Shown here: in pieces, positions 39,626 through 49,676 of the stretch
Layout of the letters: each line of letters begins with the position of its first letter
Numbering within the stretch: position 1 is the stretch's first letter
Assembly (NCBI RefSeq): GCF_900497805.2
Contig: NW_020949602.1
Span: 62,001 to 126,000, forward strand
Direction of reading: 5' to 3'
DNA from: Vombatus ursinus
Taxonomy: Eukaryota > Chordata > Mammalia > Diprotodontia > Vombatidae
DNA: 64,000 nt
The notes under the pieces: generated by a model
Told to the model about the DNA's origin: nothing
What the model saw: the letters and a program-made list of their open reading frames with translations, nothing else
The model's database searches: none
Program-made: the position numbers and the translations under genes

Positions 39626-42517
39626 CTGGGGGGCGGAGCCAAGATGGCGGAAAGAAAGCAGTGACTGTCTTGAGCTCTCTCCCAAAGCCCTCCAAATACC
39701 TAAAAAAATGGCTCTAAACAAATTCTAAAGCAGCAGAACCCACAAAAAGACAGAGTGAAACAAATTTCCAGCCAAAGACAGCCTGGATGGTTGATCAGAA
39801 AGGTATGTCGCACTGGGCTGGGAGAGGAGCGCAGTGTGCACAGGCCAAAGCAACCCTGGAGCAGGCCTCAGAGGACTGAATAGGGGGCAGCTGTGGTGGT
39901 TTCCAGACTTCTCAACCCAGGAATGCCAAAGACAACGTGGAAGGTCAGTGGGAAAAGTCTGTGGCTGCGGTGAGAGAAGGAGCTAGGTCTCAGCCACAAG
40001 TCCTGAGCGTGCCCTCGGGGCAGCGACTGTTTCCTGAGCTTCCCGCCCACAGACTGAGGGGGATTTGAGTGGCTGATCAGAGGGGGTTGCAGGGATCTCT
40101 TTGCCAATGCTGAGGCAGGAATCTCTTGCTTTACCGGTGCTTGGATCTGGGTCACAGTTCTGAGGGGCAGTCCTGGGGCGAGGAGGAGTGCTGGCATGGT
40201 GGAGCTTGTTGTGGCTGTAGAGAGGAAACACCTCACCCCTTATCATAGTACCTTGAAGAACTGAAAATTTACAGGTCCCTAGAAGCATCTCTGAAAACAG
40301 CTGTACAAACCCCCGAAGCTTGGGACAGTACACTCTTCACATTGGAAGCAGACTCTTACCTTAACAAAGAGTTTAAAACTCAAGTAATTGGCCAGGATCA
40401 TGAGTAAGCAGCACAAAAAGAGTCAGACTATATTATCTTACTTTGGTGACAAAGAAGACCAAAACATACAACCAGAAGAAGACAACAAAGCCAAAGCTCC
40501 TACATCCAAAGCCTCCAAGAAAAATATGAATCAGTCCCAGGCCCTGGAAGAGCTCAAAAGGGATTTTGAGAAGCAAGTAAGAGAAGTAGAGGAAAAACTG
40601 AGAGTTTGCAAGAAGCTGCAATTTGCAAAAAACTGAGAGATGCAAGAAAATCATGAAAAACAACTCAACAGCTTGCTAAAGAAGACCCAAAAAAATACTG
40701 AAGAAAATAACACCTTAAAAAATAGCCTAACCCAAATGGCAGAAGAGGTCCAAAAAGCCAATGAGGAGAAGAATGCCCTAAAAAGCAAAATTGGCCAAAT
40801 GGAAAAGGAAGTCCAAAAGATTACTGAAGAAAATACTTCCTTAAAAATTAGAATAGAGCAATTGGAAGCTAGTGACTTTATGAGAAATCAAGACACTGTA
40901 AAACAAATCCAAAAGAATGAAAAATTAGAAAACAATGTAAAATATCTCACTGGAAAAACAACTGACCTGGAAAATAGATCCAGGAGAGAGAATCTAAAAA
41001 TTATTGGACTATCTGAAAGCCATGACCAAAAAAAGAGCCTACACATCATCTTTCAAGAAATTATCCAGGAAAACTGTCCTGATATTTTAGAACCAGAGGG
41101 CAAAATAGAAATTGAAAGAATCCACCAATCTCCTCCTGAAAGATATCCCCAAAGGAAAACTCCTAGGAATACTGTAGCCAAATTCCAGAGTTCCCAGATC
41201 AAGGAGAAAATATTACAAGCAGCCAGAAAGAAACAATTCAAGTATTGTGGAAACACAATCAGGATAACACAAGATTTAGCTGCTTCTACATTAAGGGACC
41301 GCAGGGCATGGAATATAATATTCCGGAGAGCAAAGGAGATAGGATTACAACCAAGAATCACCTACCCAGCAAAACTGAGTATATTCCTGCAGGGGGAAAA
41401 AGGTCATTCAGTGAAATAGAGGACTTTCAAGCATTCTTGATGAAAAGACCAGAGTTGAATAGAAAAGTTGATTTTCAAATACAAGACTCGAGTGGAACAT
41501 GAAGAGGTAAACAGGAAAGAGAAAATCATAAGAGATTTATTTAGGTTGAACTGTTTACATTGCTGCATGGAAAGATGATATTTATAACTCATGAGACCTT
41601 TGTCAATATTAGGGTAGTTGGAAGGGAAAAAATTATATGTACATACATATAGATATAAATAAATAGAGGGCACAGGGTGAGTTGAAAATGAAGGGGTCAT
41701 ATCTGGAGAATAAAATCAAGGAGTGAGAGAGGAATATACTAGGAGAAGGAGAAAGGGAGAGGTAGAATGGGGTAAATTATCCTACAAAAAAAACAAAACA
41801 AAACAGAAAAGGCTCTTACAATGGAGGGGAAAAGGGGGAAGGTGAGAGGGAATGAGTGAATCTTATTCTCATAGGATTTGACTTAAGGATTTGACTTGAT
41901 AACATACACACTCAATTGGGTGTGGAAATCTGTCTTACCCTACAAGAAATTCGGGGGCGAAGGGGACAAGAGAGTAGGAGAATGATAGAGAGGAGGGCAG
42001 ATTGGGAAAGGGAGTTATCAGAAGCAAATACTTCTGAGGAGGGTCAGGGTCGAAAGAATAGAATAAATGGGTGGGCAGAATAGGATTAAGGGAAATAGAG
42101 TTAGTTTTTCACAGCATGTCTACTATGGAAGTGTTTTGCATAACTACACATATATAACCTATATTTAGTTGCTTGCCTTATCAATGAGGGTGGGCGGGGA
42201 GGGAGGAAGGGAGAAAATTTGGAACCCAAAGTTTTAAAAACACATGTTTAAAAAAAATGTTTTCACATGCAACTGGGAAATAAGAAATACAGGAAATGGG
42301 GTACAGAAATCCATCCTGTACTACAGGAAAATAGAAGGAGAAGGGGGGGAGAGATAGAAGGGAAGGCAGACTAGGGGAAGGTGTATTTAGAATGCATACC
42401 ATCTTGGGGCAGGGGGAGGGGTGAGATGGGGTGAAAATTTGGAACTCAAAATCTTGTGGAAGTAAATGTTGAAAACAAAAAAAAAATAAATAATTACCAT
42501 GAAAATAAACAAATAAA
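39626..42517 (+). mobile_element. complete half-L1 (HAL1-type, ORF1-only LINE)
   Basis: 2.9-kb sense element. The 5' end GGGGCGGAGCCAAGATGGCG is L1-like. A roughly 760-bp 5' leader is followed by a single ORF1, then about 1 kb of non-coding G/A-rich 3' sequence ending AAATTTGGAACTCAAAATCT and an A-rich tail. No ORF2 endonuclease or reverse transcriptase is present. TAAATACCATGATG flanks it exactly at 39612-39625 and 42518-42531, so both ends are original. HAL1 elements, L1-derived and ORF1-only, are described in marsupials and other mammals; they must use L1 proteins in trans. Confidence 0.9.
40400..41502 (+). pseudogene. half-L1 ORF1 (broken by one stop and one frameshift)
   Basis: The natural start is ATG at 40400 (MSKQHKKSQTILSYFGD). 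An in-frame TGA at 40634-40636 (CGA>TGA would explain it), then a frame change near 41392-41403 in a G/A homopolymer run, split one ORF of about 365 codons. Order of parts: basic N-terminus, long Glu/Lys/Asn coiled coil (about residues 50-160), RRM-like block with RSRRENLKIIGLSES, and CTD with KEIGLQPRITYPAKLSIF then EIEDFQAFLMKRPELNRK. Human L1 ORF1p has NFQPRISYPAKLSF and LRDFVTTRPALKEL in the same places. ORF1p is a trimeric RNA-binding chaperone of the L1 particle. Confidence 0.9.
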
Positions 42518-42531
42518 TAAATACCATGATG
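42518..42531 (+). repeat. target-site duplication of the half-L1 (right copy)
   Basis: TAAATACCATGATG, identical to 39612-39625. Confidence 0.97.
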
Positions 42532-42549
42532 ACTTTTTTATATGATGGA

Positions 42550-42762
42550 ACCCTCAGGCAGTCTAGTGAAGCCTATGAACACCTTCTCAGAATAATGCTT
42601 TTAAATGAATAAATTAGAAGACACAGATAATGAAGGAAACAAAAGGTTAGGGGTAGGGGAGGAAAGGTTATCCAAAGTTTTTTTTAAAAATCTTTTCCCA
42701 AAGTATCCATGGTTGCCTTGGGGGTTCATGGACTCTAGGTTAAGGACCCTTACTCTACACTC
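42550..42762 (-). mobile_element. hAT-type transposon
   Basis: AGTGAAGCCTATGAACACCT, TCTCAGAATAATGCTTTTAA and the terminus GGACTCTAGGTTAAGGACCC, antisense to the copies at 33385 and 59783. Confidence 0.65.
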
Positions 42763-43490
42763 ACTTGGTGACTGCACCAGGTCCTGGGGGTTACTTATCA
42801 ACTCTACACAGATGACCCACAGGTCTCTGTATCCATCTCTAGTCTCTCTCCCCCCTATTCAGTCAATCGCCATCAGCTGCCAACTGGATGGCCCATAGGC
42901 ATCAGACTCAACACGTCCAAAATCGAGTTCATTTTCTCTCCCCTCTCCCTCATTTTTCACTATTGTCAAGGGCACCACAAGCCTTCCCATCCCCTGACCT
43001 CTTCCTCTCACTCCCCGCATCACTAAGTCTTCTCTCTTGGTGGTTGGTCTCACTTCCCATTGTCTCTTACAAACACCCACTTCTGTCCGCACACACCTGC
43101 TTTAGGCCCTCATCCGCTCTTCTGCAGACCACGACATGTTACCCTCTCCTCCACATGCTCTAGCCTGCTGGCCGGTCCTCACCCCAGCCCCCAACACTAG
43201 CTGTCCCCAGTGCTCTTCCTTCTCAGCTTTGCCTCTCAGAATCCCTTCTTTCCTTTAAGAATCACTTCACCCTTGCCCAGGAGGCCTTCCTCAGTCCCCC
43301 CAGCTGTTCATGTCTTGCCCGCGATAGCCATCTACTCTGAACTTACATGAGTTCGTGGGGTCCCCCCTCTCCGACTAGAATGGGAGCTCCTTGAGGGTGG
43401 GGATTGGTTTTTTGCTTTAGTTTTCACATCCCCTCCACTTAATACAGTGCCAGACAGAGCAAAAGTTTGTTAAATCCTTATTGATTGATA
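42763..43490 (+). repeat. L2 LINE, 3' segment to the tail
   Basis: CAACTCTACACAGATGACCC, CAACTGGATGGCCCATAGGC, AACACGTCCAAAATCGAGTT, GGGAGCTCCTTGAGGGTGGG, TATTGATTGAT. About 730 bp. Confidence 0.85.
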
Positions 43491-43580
43491 AGCAAGTCAT
43501 TTCCCCTCTGAGCCTTGGATTCCCCTATCTGCCAAATGGGAGCACAAATGCCTGCTTGCTTGAGACCTTCTCTTTTTAAT
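43491..43580 (+). repeat. SINE fragment
   Basis: AGCAAGTCATTTCCCCTCTG, CTATCTGCCAAATGGGAGCA. Confidence 0.65.
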
Positions 43581-43589
43581 CTCCAAGAA

Positions 43590-44110
43590 CTATGAAAATG
43601 CAAACCCTATAATTAATCCACACCTTGGATTCCCCACACCCTTTCTCTACTTTTAACTAGGGGGCCATCCACGCAGCAAAAAAAGGCCCCTGGAAGCCAA
43701 GATGATAGGACTGTCTCAGTTCCTAAAGTGGGATCAATCTGGGCCTCAGCCCCTAAATCCCTTTTTTATCCTAAGGAAACATGCAGCCCAGAGGCCACGA
43801 TCCATTAGTAACTCAGGCAGCCCTCCCAGGCCTCCCTGAAACATACAGCCCCCCCTATATGTTTCCCACCATCTCGCCGCCCACGCAGTCAGAGCTGTGG
43901 CTGCCCGCTTCCATACATGATGAGTGTGTGGGGGCCGGGGGCTGCCTGTAATCGAGGGATTTCCCAACTTTGGCTGGGATCTGTCACAACATTAATGTTA
44001 ATCACGGCTGGCTAATTTAGCCTTCTGCTTCACCGGGGCTCCTGACAGCAAACTGCTCATAAGCTGTGGGGGCTAAATTCACTACCACGGTTTTCCCACA
44101 CATTTGTATG
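43590..44110. other. single-copy island, candidate enhancer
   Basis: About 520 bp free of repeats. ATTAATGTTAATCAC (43991-44005), GCTAATTTAGC (44011-44021) and GGCTAAATTC (44071-44080) cluster within 90 bp, preceded by AACTTTGGCTGGGA. Candidate conserved element; inference. Confidence 0.3.
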
Positions 44111-44279
44111 GCTGACTAGGAAGGAAAGACAAAAAGGAGAGAGAAGAAACGTCCTGTCATTGGTGACCCATGGGCAAGCCAAGTGCCCAGCGAGGTCCAC
44201 TCCAATCTGCCCTCAGCCGCTAGCACTCTGGATCACGGTCAGGGAGCCTAGAAAGAGAACAGGGCAGGGAGAAGCTGGC

Positions 44280-44590
44280 GTTTCTCAAATCCTACCTCTA
44301 ACAGTCTGTCAGCTGTGGGACCCTGGGCAAGCCCCATCCCGCCTCTGGGGACCATTCTTCACAGCCTTAAAGGATGGGTGATGGACTCACAGCTCAGACA
44401 ATCCCATCTCCACGCCGGCCTCGTCTCCCGCCACGTCTTTCTAGAGTACAGTATGTTCCCTAGCCTTATTCCCATTTTAAAGAGAAGAAAACTGAGGCCC
44501 GAGAGAGGCAAAGGGTTTTGTCCAGGGTCACTAGGGAGACTGTGAGCTAGGATCGAGCCCGCTCTGGTCACCAGGGCTCATTTCACTGTA
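44280..44590. repeat. SINE (+) then SINE (-)
   Basis: GGGACCCTGGGCAAGCCCCA at 44320 (sense) and AGAAGAAAACTGAGGCCCGA at 44484 (antisense). Confidence 0.65.
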
Positions 44591-44814
44591 TCTCTGAGGG
44601 TGGGCCATTATAAAGACAGAGATTACCTGCAAGTGGCAGGACACCAGCCCCATCCTGACTACCTGATAAACTCCACAGAACTTCAGTGAGACAACAGGGC
44701 TGGGGGGGATGTGAGGGCTGGGGGGGTAGTTCTCCATCGACTCCAATGCCTGGAACTAGGTCAAGCTCCCCACCCTGCAGCTTCTGTCACTGACTCCCAG
44801 TGTCCCCACAGAAC

Positions 44815-44880
44815 ACTCTTCGTTTAATGTTTAATTAGCCAGGCTGATGAGCCGCCATTAGGATGCAGGCAGGAGATGGG
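44815..44880. other. homeodomain-motif cluster
   Basis: CGTTTAATGTTTAATTAGCC followed by GCCGCCATTA (YY1-like). Short and motif-based only. Confidence 0.2.
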
Positions 44881-45079
44881 GGGAGCGATGTCCTCTTGGG
44901 AGGTGCCTGTGGGGTATATCCAGGCCACTGTCCCCTAGCTCCTCATTCCCTAACCCTGGATGTCAAGATCAGCCCACAGGAAACGGGCACATCTATCCCA
45001 GAGAAAAAACACCCAGAGGGGACAGGATGGTTATCCTCCATCACCCAACAGGACTATTAGATGTTTCCATATACAATGT

Positions 45080-45280
45080 GTCATCTCTCATCTCCAAGCC
45101 TTTGCACAGCTGCCCTGCATCCCTAAGATGCAGCTCAGATCTCTGGCTTCTTCCGTGAGCCCTTTCCTGACATCCCAGTTGTTAATGCTCCTACCACACC
45201 CCAAACTCCTTTACATTTTCTTTGTCATATTCACCTATAAAGCAAATTGCAGACTTTGCTGTTCTTTCATTATTTCCTAA
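45080..45280 (+). repeat. L2 LINE fragment
   Basis: CCAAGCCTTTGCACAGCTGC, CCCTTTCCTGACATCCCAGT. Confidence 0.75.
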
Positions 45281-45295
45281 CCCTAGAGATAACTG

Positions 45296-45541
45296 GGGCA
45301 GCCGCCAGGTGGCCACAGTGGATAGAGTGCTGGCCCTGGAATAAGAAGACTCATCTTCACGAGTTCAAATCCAGCCTCAGACAATCAGTGTGACCCCGGG
45401 CAAGTTACTTCACCTGGGTTTGCCTCGGTTTCCTCATCTGTAAAATGAGCTGGAGAAGGAAAAGGCAAACTACTCCAGTATCTTTGCTAAGTAAACCCCA
45501 AATGGGATCACAGAGAGTCAAACACGACTGAACAACAACAG
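45296..45541 (+). repeat. MAR1 CORE-SINE with RTE-like tail, full length
   Basis: GGGGCAGCCGCCAGGTGGCC head, AGTTCAAATCCAGCCTCAGA, GAGCTGGAGAAGGAAAAGGC, AAGTAAACCCCAAATGGGAT, ending ACACGACTGAACAACAACAG. Confidence 0.95.
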
Positions 45542-45544
45542 ATA

Positions 45545-45700
45545 TTTCAGGCACTGTGCTAGGCACTGGCAAGTGATGAAAGTCAAAGAACGAAATAATC
45601 CTTGCCCGCAAGGAGCTTACATTCTAACAGGGAAACAACAAATACCTCTATTAACATGCATGTAATAAATACAGAAATGAAGTCACAGAAGTTAGGGAAG
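45545..45700 (-). repeat. L2 3' end
   Basis: GGCACTGTGCTAGGCACTGG, GCAAGGAGCTTACATTCTAA. Confidence 0.75.
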
Positions 45701-45759
45701 GAGGGCAAGAGTATTTGGGGGGGGGGTCCATGTAGAAGACAGGTTTGGGTGGGCTAGAT

Positions 45760-46040
45760 ATGCATTTAAGTGATCAGATGACCTAGGGTTGGTCACTTTC
45801 CTACTGTAGGCCTCGGTTTCTTCATCTGTAAAATAAGGGACATACAGACTGGACCAGAGATTTCGAGCATCTTTTAAGGTTATTTAGTCCAGCCCCCTCA
45901 TGTTGCAGATGAGGGACCTGAGGCCCAGAGAACGGAAGGGCCTTGCTCCAAGTGACCAGGCTGGTGAATGGCCGAGCAGAGGTTTGGCCCAGCGGCTCCG
46001 ATTCTGAGGCCAGGCTCTTTCCACTCATTTCTAAGGTTCC
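45760..46040. repeat. SINE (+) then SINE (-)
   Basis: TCGGTTTCTTCATCTGTAAA at 45813 (sense). GATGAGGGACCTGAGGCCCA at 45908 (antisense), preceded by TCTTTTAAGGTTATTTAGTC. Confidence 0.75.
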
Positions 46041-46349
46041 TTTGCCCCTCATTCTGCCCCAGCTGTCAGCTGTGGGCTGGACGTTTGCTCTGTGAGTCCG
46101 ATTTACAGCCGACTGCAAGTGCAGGCCCAGGCTGCTGGTTAGTTCACAGGGACGGCTCAGGTACGGCCCCCAGCCTCTCTCCCCTGCCTCATGCTGTCCC
46201 GTATTTTTATCGATCAATTGGGGGGGTCTCATTCTAATAGCTCCCATTTCTTGAATGCTCTGAAGCCTCCAGAGGGCTTGGCTCCCAGTGACGCCAGGAG
46301 GGTGGCAGCAATCCCGTCCCTGCCCAACAGACATGACCAATTATTTTTT

Positions 46350-46465
46350 CCCCAACTCCTCTGGCTGTGTGACCTTAGGAAGTTCCTTAATCTCTGTGTG
46401 CCTCAGTTTCCTCCCATGTAAAATAATCTCTCAGGCCCCTTCTGACTCTAAATCCTATGATTCAG
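46350..46465 (+). repeat. SINE with CR1-like tail
   Basis: GCTGTGTGACCTTAGGAAGT, CCCTTCTGACTCTAAATCCT. Confidence 0.8.
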
Positions 46466-46955
46466 AGATGACTTCACGATGGACGAAACCGGAAGCCAGG
46501 GACACACCAAAGGTCGAGCTGCCGCACTTCCCAGCCCTGCCCTCCCTGGTTGCCAACAAACCTCCCTCCCCGGCCACTGAAAGCCCCTGCCGCTAGCTCC
46601 TCCCTCTGACAACAGGAAGGGCCACCACAGTCGTGCCGCAGAATTCAGCGACACAAAGAGAGATAGCTTTAATTAGCTGGCTAACTGTTTCCATTATTGC
46701 TCCCAGAGAATCACTTTGTTCTAGGCCAGGCCCTGGATTCTTCCGGCTCAGAAAGGGAGAGACAAGGACGGGGGAGAGCATGACTTTGGAGAAGTGATGA
46801 TTCTAGCAGAGAAGTGAGGGGCCGTGGGCGTGAAGTCAGGCATACGCTGTCAAACACAAGCAATGCTCTCCCTAACGCAGCGGCATCAGAACTCAGCACC
46901 TGAGAGTTATGTCCACCCACCTCTGCATTTTCCCTCAACAGCTGCTAAGGCTCTA
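46466..46955. other. single-copy intronic sequence
   Basis: Mostly GC-rich. 46655-46715 carries GCTTTAATTAGCTGG and ATCACTTTGTTC (homeodomain and SOX-like). Confidence 0.3.
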
Positions 46956-46959
46956 CTGC

Positions 46960-47072
46960 TTATAGCTGCCTCACCTGGTCTCTCTGAGTCTCAGTTTCCT
47001 CATCTGCAAAATGGGCCAGTTTGGACTATGGGAAGTCACTTTCGGGTCTAAAATTTCTAAGGTTTATGTTTT
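46960..47072 (+). repeat. SINE 3' half
   Basis: CTCAGTTTCCTCATCTGCAA, GGGTCTAAAATTTCTAAGG. Confidence 0.8.
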
Positions 47073-47074
47073 GC

Positions 47075-47205
47075 AAGACTGCACATGTATCACCTTCTCA
47101 AGAAGGGGAGGAATGAAGAATAGAAAGAATTTGGAACTCAATTTTTTTTAAATGGCTGTTAAAAATTGTTTTTATGTAATTGGGGGGAAAATAAAACGTG
47201 AAAAT
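47075..47205 (+). mobile_element. LINE-1 or half-L1 3' terminal fragment
   Basis: GAAAGAATTTGGAACTCAAT and TGTTAAAAATTGTTTTTATG + TAATTGGG match the 3' end of the half-L1 at 42420-42470. Confidence 0.7.
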
Positions 47206-47484
47206 TTCTCAGGTTGCACAGTGCCAGCCTCTGATACTGACCTATCTGGGAGAAGGAGGCTTCTGCCAGTTTCCCGGCTGGCAGCCCTTTGTGTCTGGGG
47301 GGCGCAGGCAACCATTGAAGGGACATCCACGAACCGTCAACTGACCATCGTCTCAAAGGGCCACAGCTGAACCACTGTGAGGTGCGGTGGAGGGCCCCTC
47401 CCCCAAAGGGAGCCCTGAAGGACTGATGGTGCTGGGGGAAGAGATCTGTGCAAGGCCCGTCTTCCATCTCTCCCCAACGACTTT

Positions 47485-47620
47485 AAGGTTCACAAAGCAC
47501 CGCTATCACAACAACCCCGTGGGAGGCGTAGGGCAAGGATCACTGAGCCCATTTTACAGACTCAAAAACTTGAGATTTGAAGATGACAAGAGATTTATCT
47601 GGTATCACGAGTCAGATCCC
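47485..47620 (-). repeat. MIR-like SINE
   Basis: AGGTTCACAAAGCACCGCTA, CATTTTACAGACTCAAAAAC. Confidence 0.7.
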
Positions 47621-47867
47621 AGACAGGGGGCTATCGGGAGGCCAGGGACAGCCTTCTTTCTCCCTTGACATTGCTGCTAAGTTTCCCTCCCTCTTTTCTA
47701 CAGGGAACTGTGGGGTTGGAGGAAGAATCCCAAGTGCCGGATGGCTGGGACAGCCTCCTTGGCAGCTACCCCAACGACCAATCTGCCAGGCCTCCTGCCG
47801 GCCAATCTGCTGAGGCTGGCCAAGGCTCCGCAATGCAGAATTCCAGGGCTGGAAAGAAGACGCATGC

Positions 47868-48115
47868 AGAGGGCACAATGGACAAACCACCGGGCCTGGC
47901 GTTAGGAAGACCCAAGTTCAAATCCAGCCTCAGACACACTCCAGCTGTGTGACCCTGGCCAAGTCACTTAACCCCAGTCTGCCTCTATTTCCTCAAATGG
48001 GGATAATAAGAGCACCTACCTCCCAGGGCTGTCGTGAGGATTAAATATTTGTAAAGTGTTTAGCACAGAGCCTGGCATAGAGTGGGAGCTTACTAAATGC
48101 TTCCTTCCTTTGGCC
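47868..48115 (+). repeat. CORE-SINE, full 3' end
   Basis: AGACCCAAGTTCAAATCCAG, GTGACCCTGGCCAAGTCACT, TTTAGCACAGAGCCTGGCAT. Confidence 0.9.
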
Positions 48116-48119
48116 ACTT

Positions 48120-48840
48120 GGTCCAAGCCACAGACACTACTCTAAAAAGACCACCTCGGATGAGCGTGCCTCCAGAACTCTGCTTGGAGAACCCCGGGGA
48201 GGGGGCCCGCCATCTCCAGAGGCAGCCCCCCATTCAGATTCTGGGCAGAGAGCTGCCTGCCACCTCCCGCCTCCCCAAGCCCTCTTGGACCTCAGCGCAC
48301 CAAACTCATGCACAGACAGCATTCTAGGCTTCCAAAGCTCCCCCACCCTCAGTCCTGGCCCCCATGGGATGCCATCACCAAGTCAACTCAAGGACGCATC
48401 TGTTTACTAAAAGCCACACCAAGGTCCCTCCTTAGCCTGCTTTACTTAAGGGGCTGGGAGTATTTTAAAATGATGTCACCGGGAGATCAACCCTTGAAGG
48501 GAAGCCATGACAGCAATGCCCCGGGCCCAGGGAAAGGCTTTTCCCCAAGATGGGGCTCAGGGCTCCCCACCTAACTTCTTTTCCCACCAGCCTCACAGCC
48601 TGGGTTCAACCCCAGGAACACCCTGCCTCCCCCAGGATGAGGTCACCACCTGAAACTTCACCAGCTTGGAGACTGGCACACCTCCTTCTGATTGGAGGGC
48701 TGGGCAGGGGGCAGAGCACTGAGCTCCTCCCAAAGCCTCCCTTCATGGCCGGGGGTGGGGGGGACCTCAGGGCAGTCAGTTACCTTCCCTGTGTCTGAGC
48801 TGCTCTGTGGCTCCCCCTCCACAAACATAATGCGCGCCCC
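48120..48840. other. single-copy intronic sequence
   Basis: GC-rich. Possible very old L2 pieces near 48575-48645. No LA-exon pattern. Confidence 0.35.
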
Positions 48841-48844
48841 CTCT

Positions 48845-48956
48845 CCCCTTTTGGGGATCATCTTCTACCAGCAGACTGTAAGCTCCTTGAGGTCAAGGAA
48901 CATCTTTCTTTTATTTATCCCCCAGTGCTTAGCACATAGTAGGTGCTTAATCACTG
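48845..48956 (+). repeat. L2 3' tail
   Basis: CTGTAAGCTCCTTGAGGTCA, CACATAGTAGGTGCTTAATC. A poly-G run follows at 48957-48968. Confidence 0.85.
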
Positions 48957-49009
48957 CGGGGGGGGGGGCGCCCAGAGAAGCAGAGTAGGAGTGAGACTTG
49001 GGGGGGGAG

Positions 49010-49255
49010 ACAAATGTCTCTGATCCTCAGTTTCCTCCTATGTGAAAGGGGTATAATGAAGCCAGCCCTAGCTACTTCAAAGGGCTTTTGTCAAAGAGAA
49101 GGAGGGAAGGAAGGAAGGAGGGAGGAAGGGAGGAAAGGAAAAGAGGAAGGGAGGGAAGGAGGGAGGAAGGAAGGAGGGAAGGAAGGGAGGGAAGGATGGA
49201 GGGAGGGAGGAAGGAAAGGAGGGAGGGAGCTGCTCGGTAAATTTTAAAGTGCTGC
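49010..49255 (+). repeat. CORE-SINE interrupted by a (GGAA)n tract
   Basis: CTCAGTTTCCTCCTATGTGA and CTACTTCAAAGGGCTTTTGT precede the polypurine tract at 49096-49230. TAAATTTTAAAGTGCTGCAG after it is the expected continuation of the same SINE. Confidence 0.8.
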
Positions 49256-49676
49256 AGAAATGAGAGGAGGGGGGAAGGAGAGGAGAAGGAGGAGGTAACA
49301 GGGAGGAGGCGTCCTGGGAGACAAGGCTTATTCTCCTTGGTCCCACAGGGCAGAACCAAGGGCAGAAGCCACACAGGCACCAGTCTGGGCTGGCAGCAGG
49401 AGAACCTCCCCAGCAATCAAAGAGACCCAAAGGGAAGGGCGAGCTCCCTGGCGAGGCAGGGCTCGACACAGAGGCTAGATGCCCACGAGGCAGGCGACCT
49501 GTGTGGGGCTCCACCATCACAACCGGCTGAACTGGAGGCTTTCTGAGATCCCTGCTAGGGAATGCTATGAAGCCAGCCTGAGGCAACATGGAAAGGACAC
49601 AGGCGTAAGGAGCGAGGAGACGGTGCAAAGCACCAGGGCGGCCACTCACGGGATGGATGATGTGGGGCAAATCACT

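Noticed and set aside
40388-40399. Alternative upstream TTG start for the half-L1 ORF1
   Set aside because: The conserved basic N-terminus begins at the ATG at 40400; the TTG adds four residues with no support.
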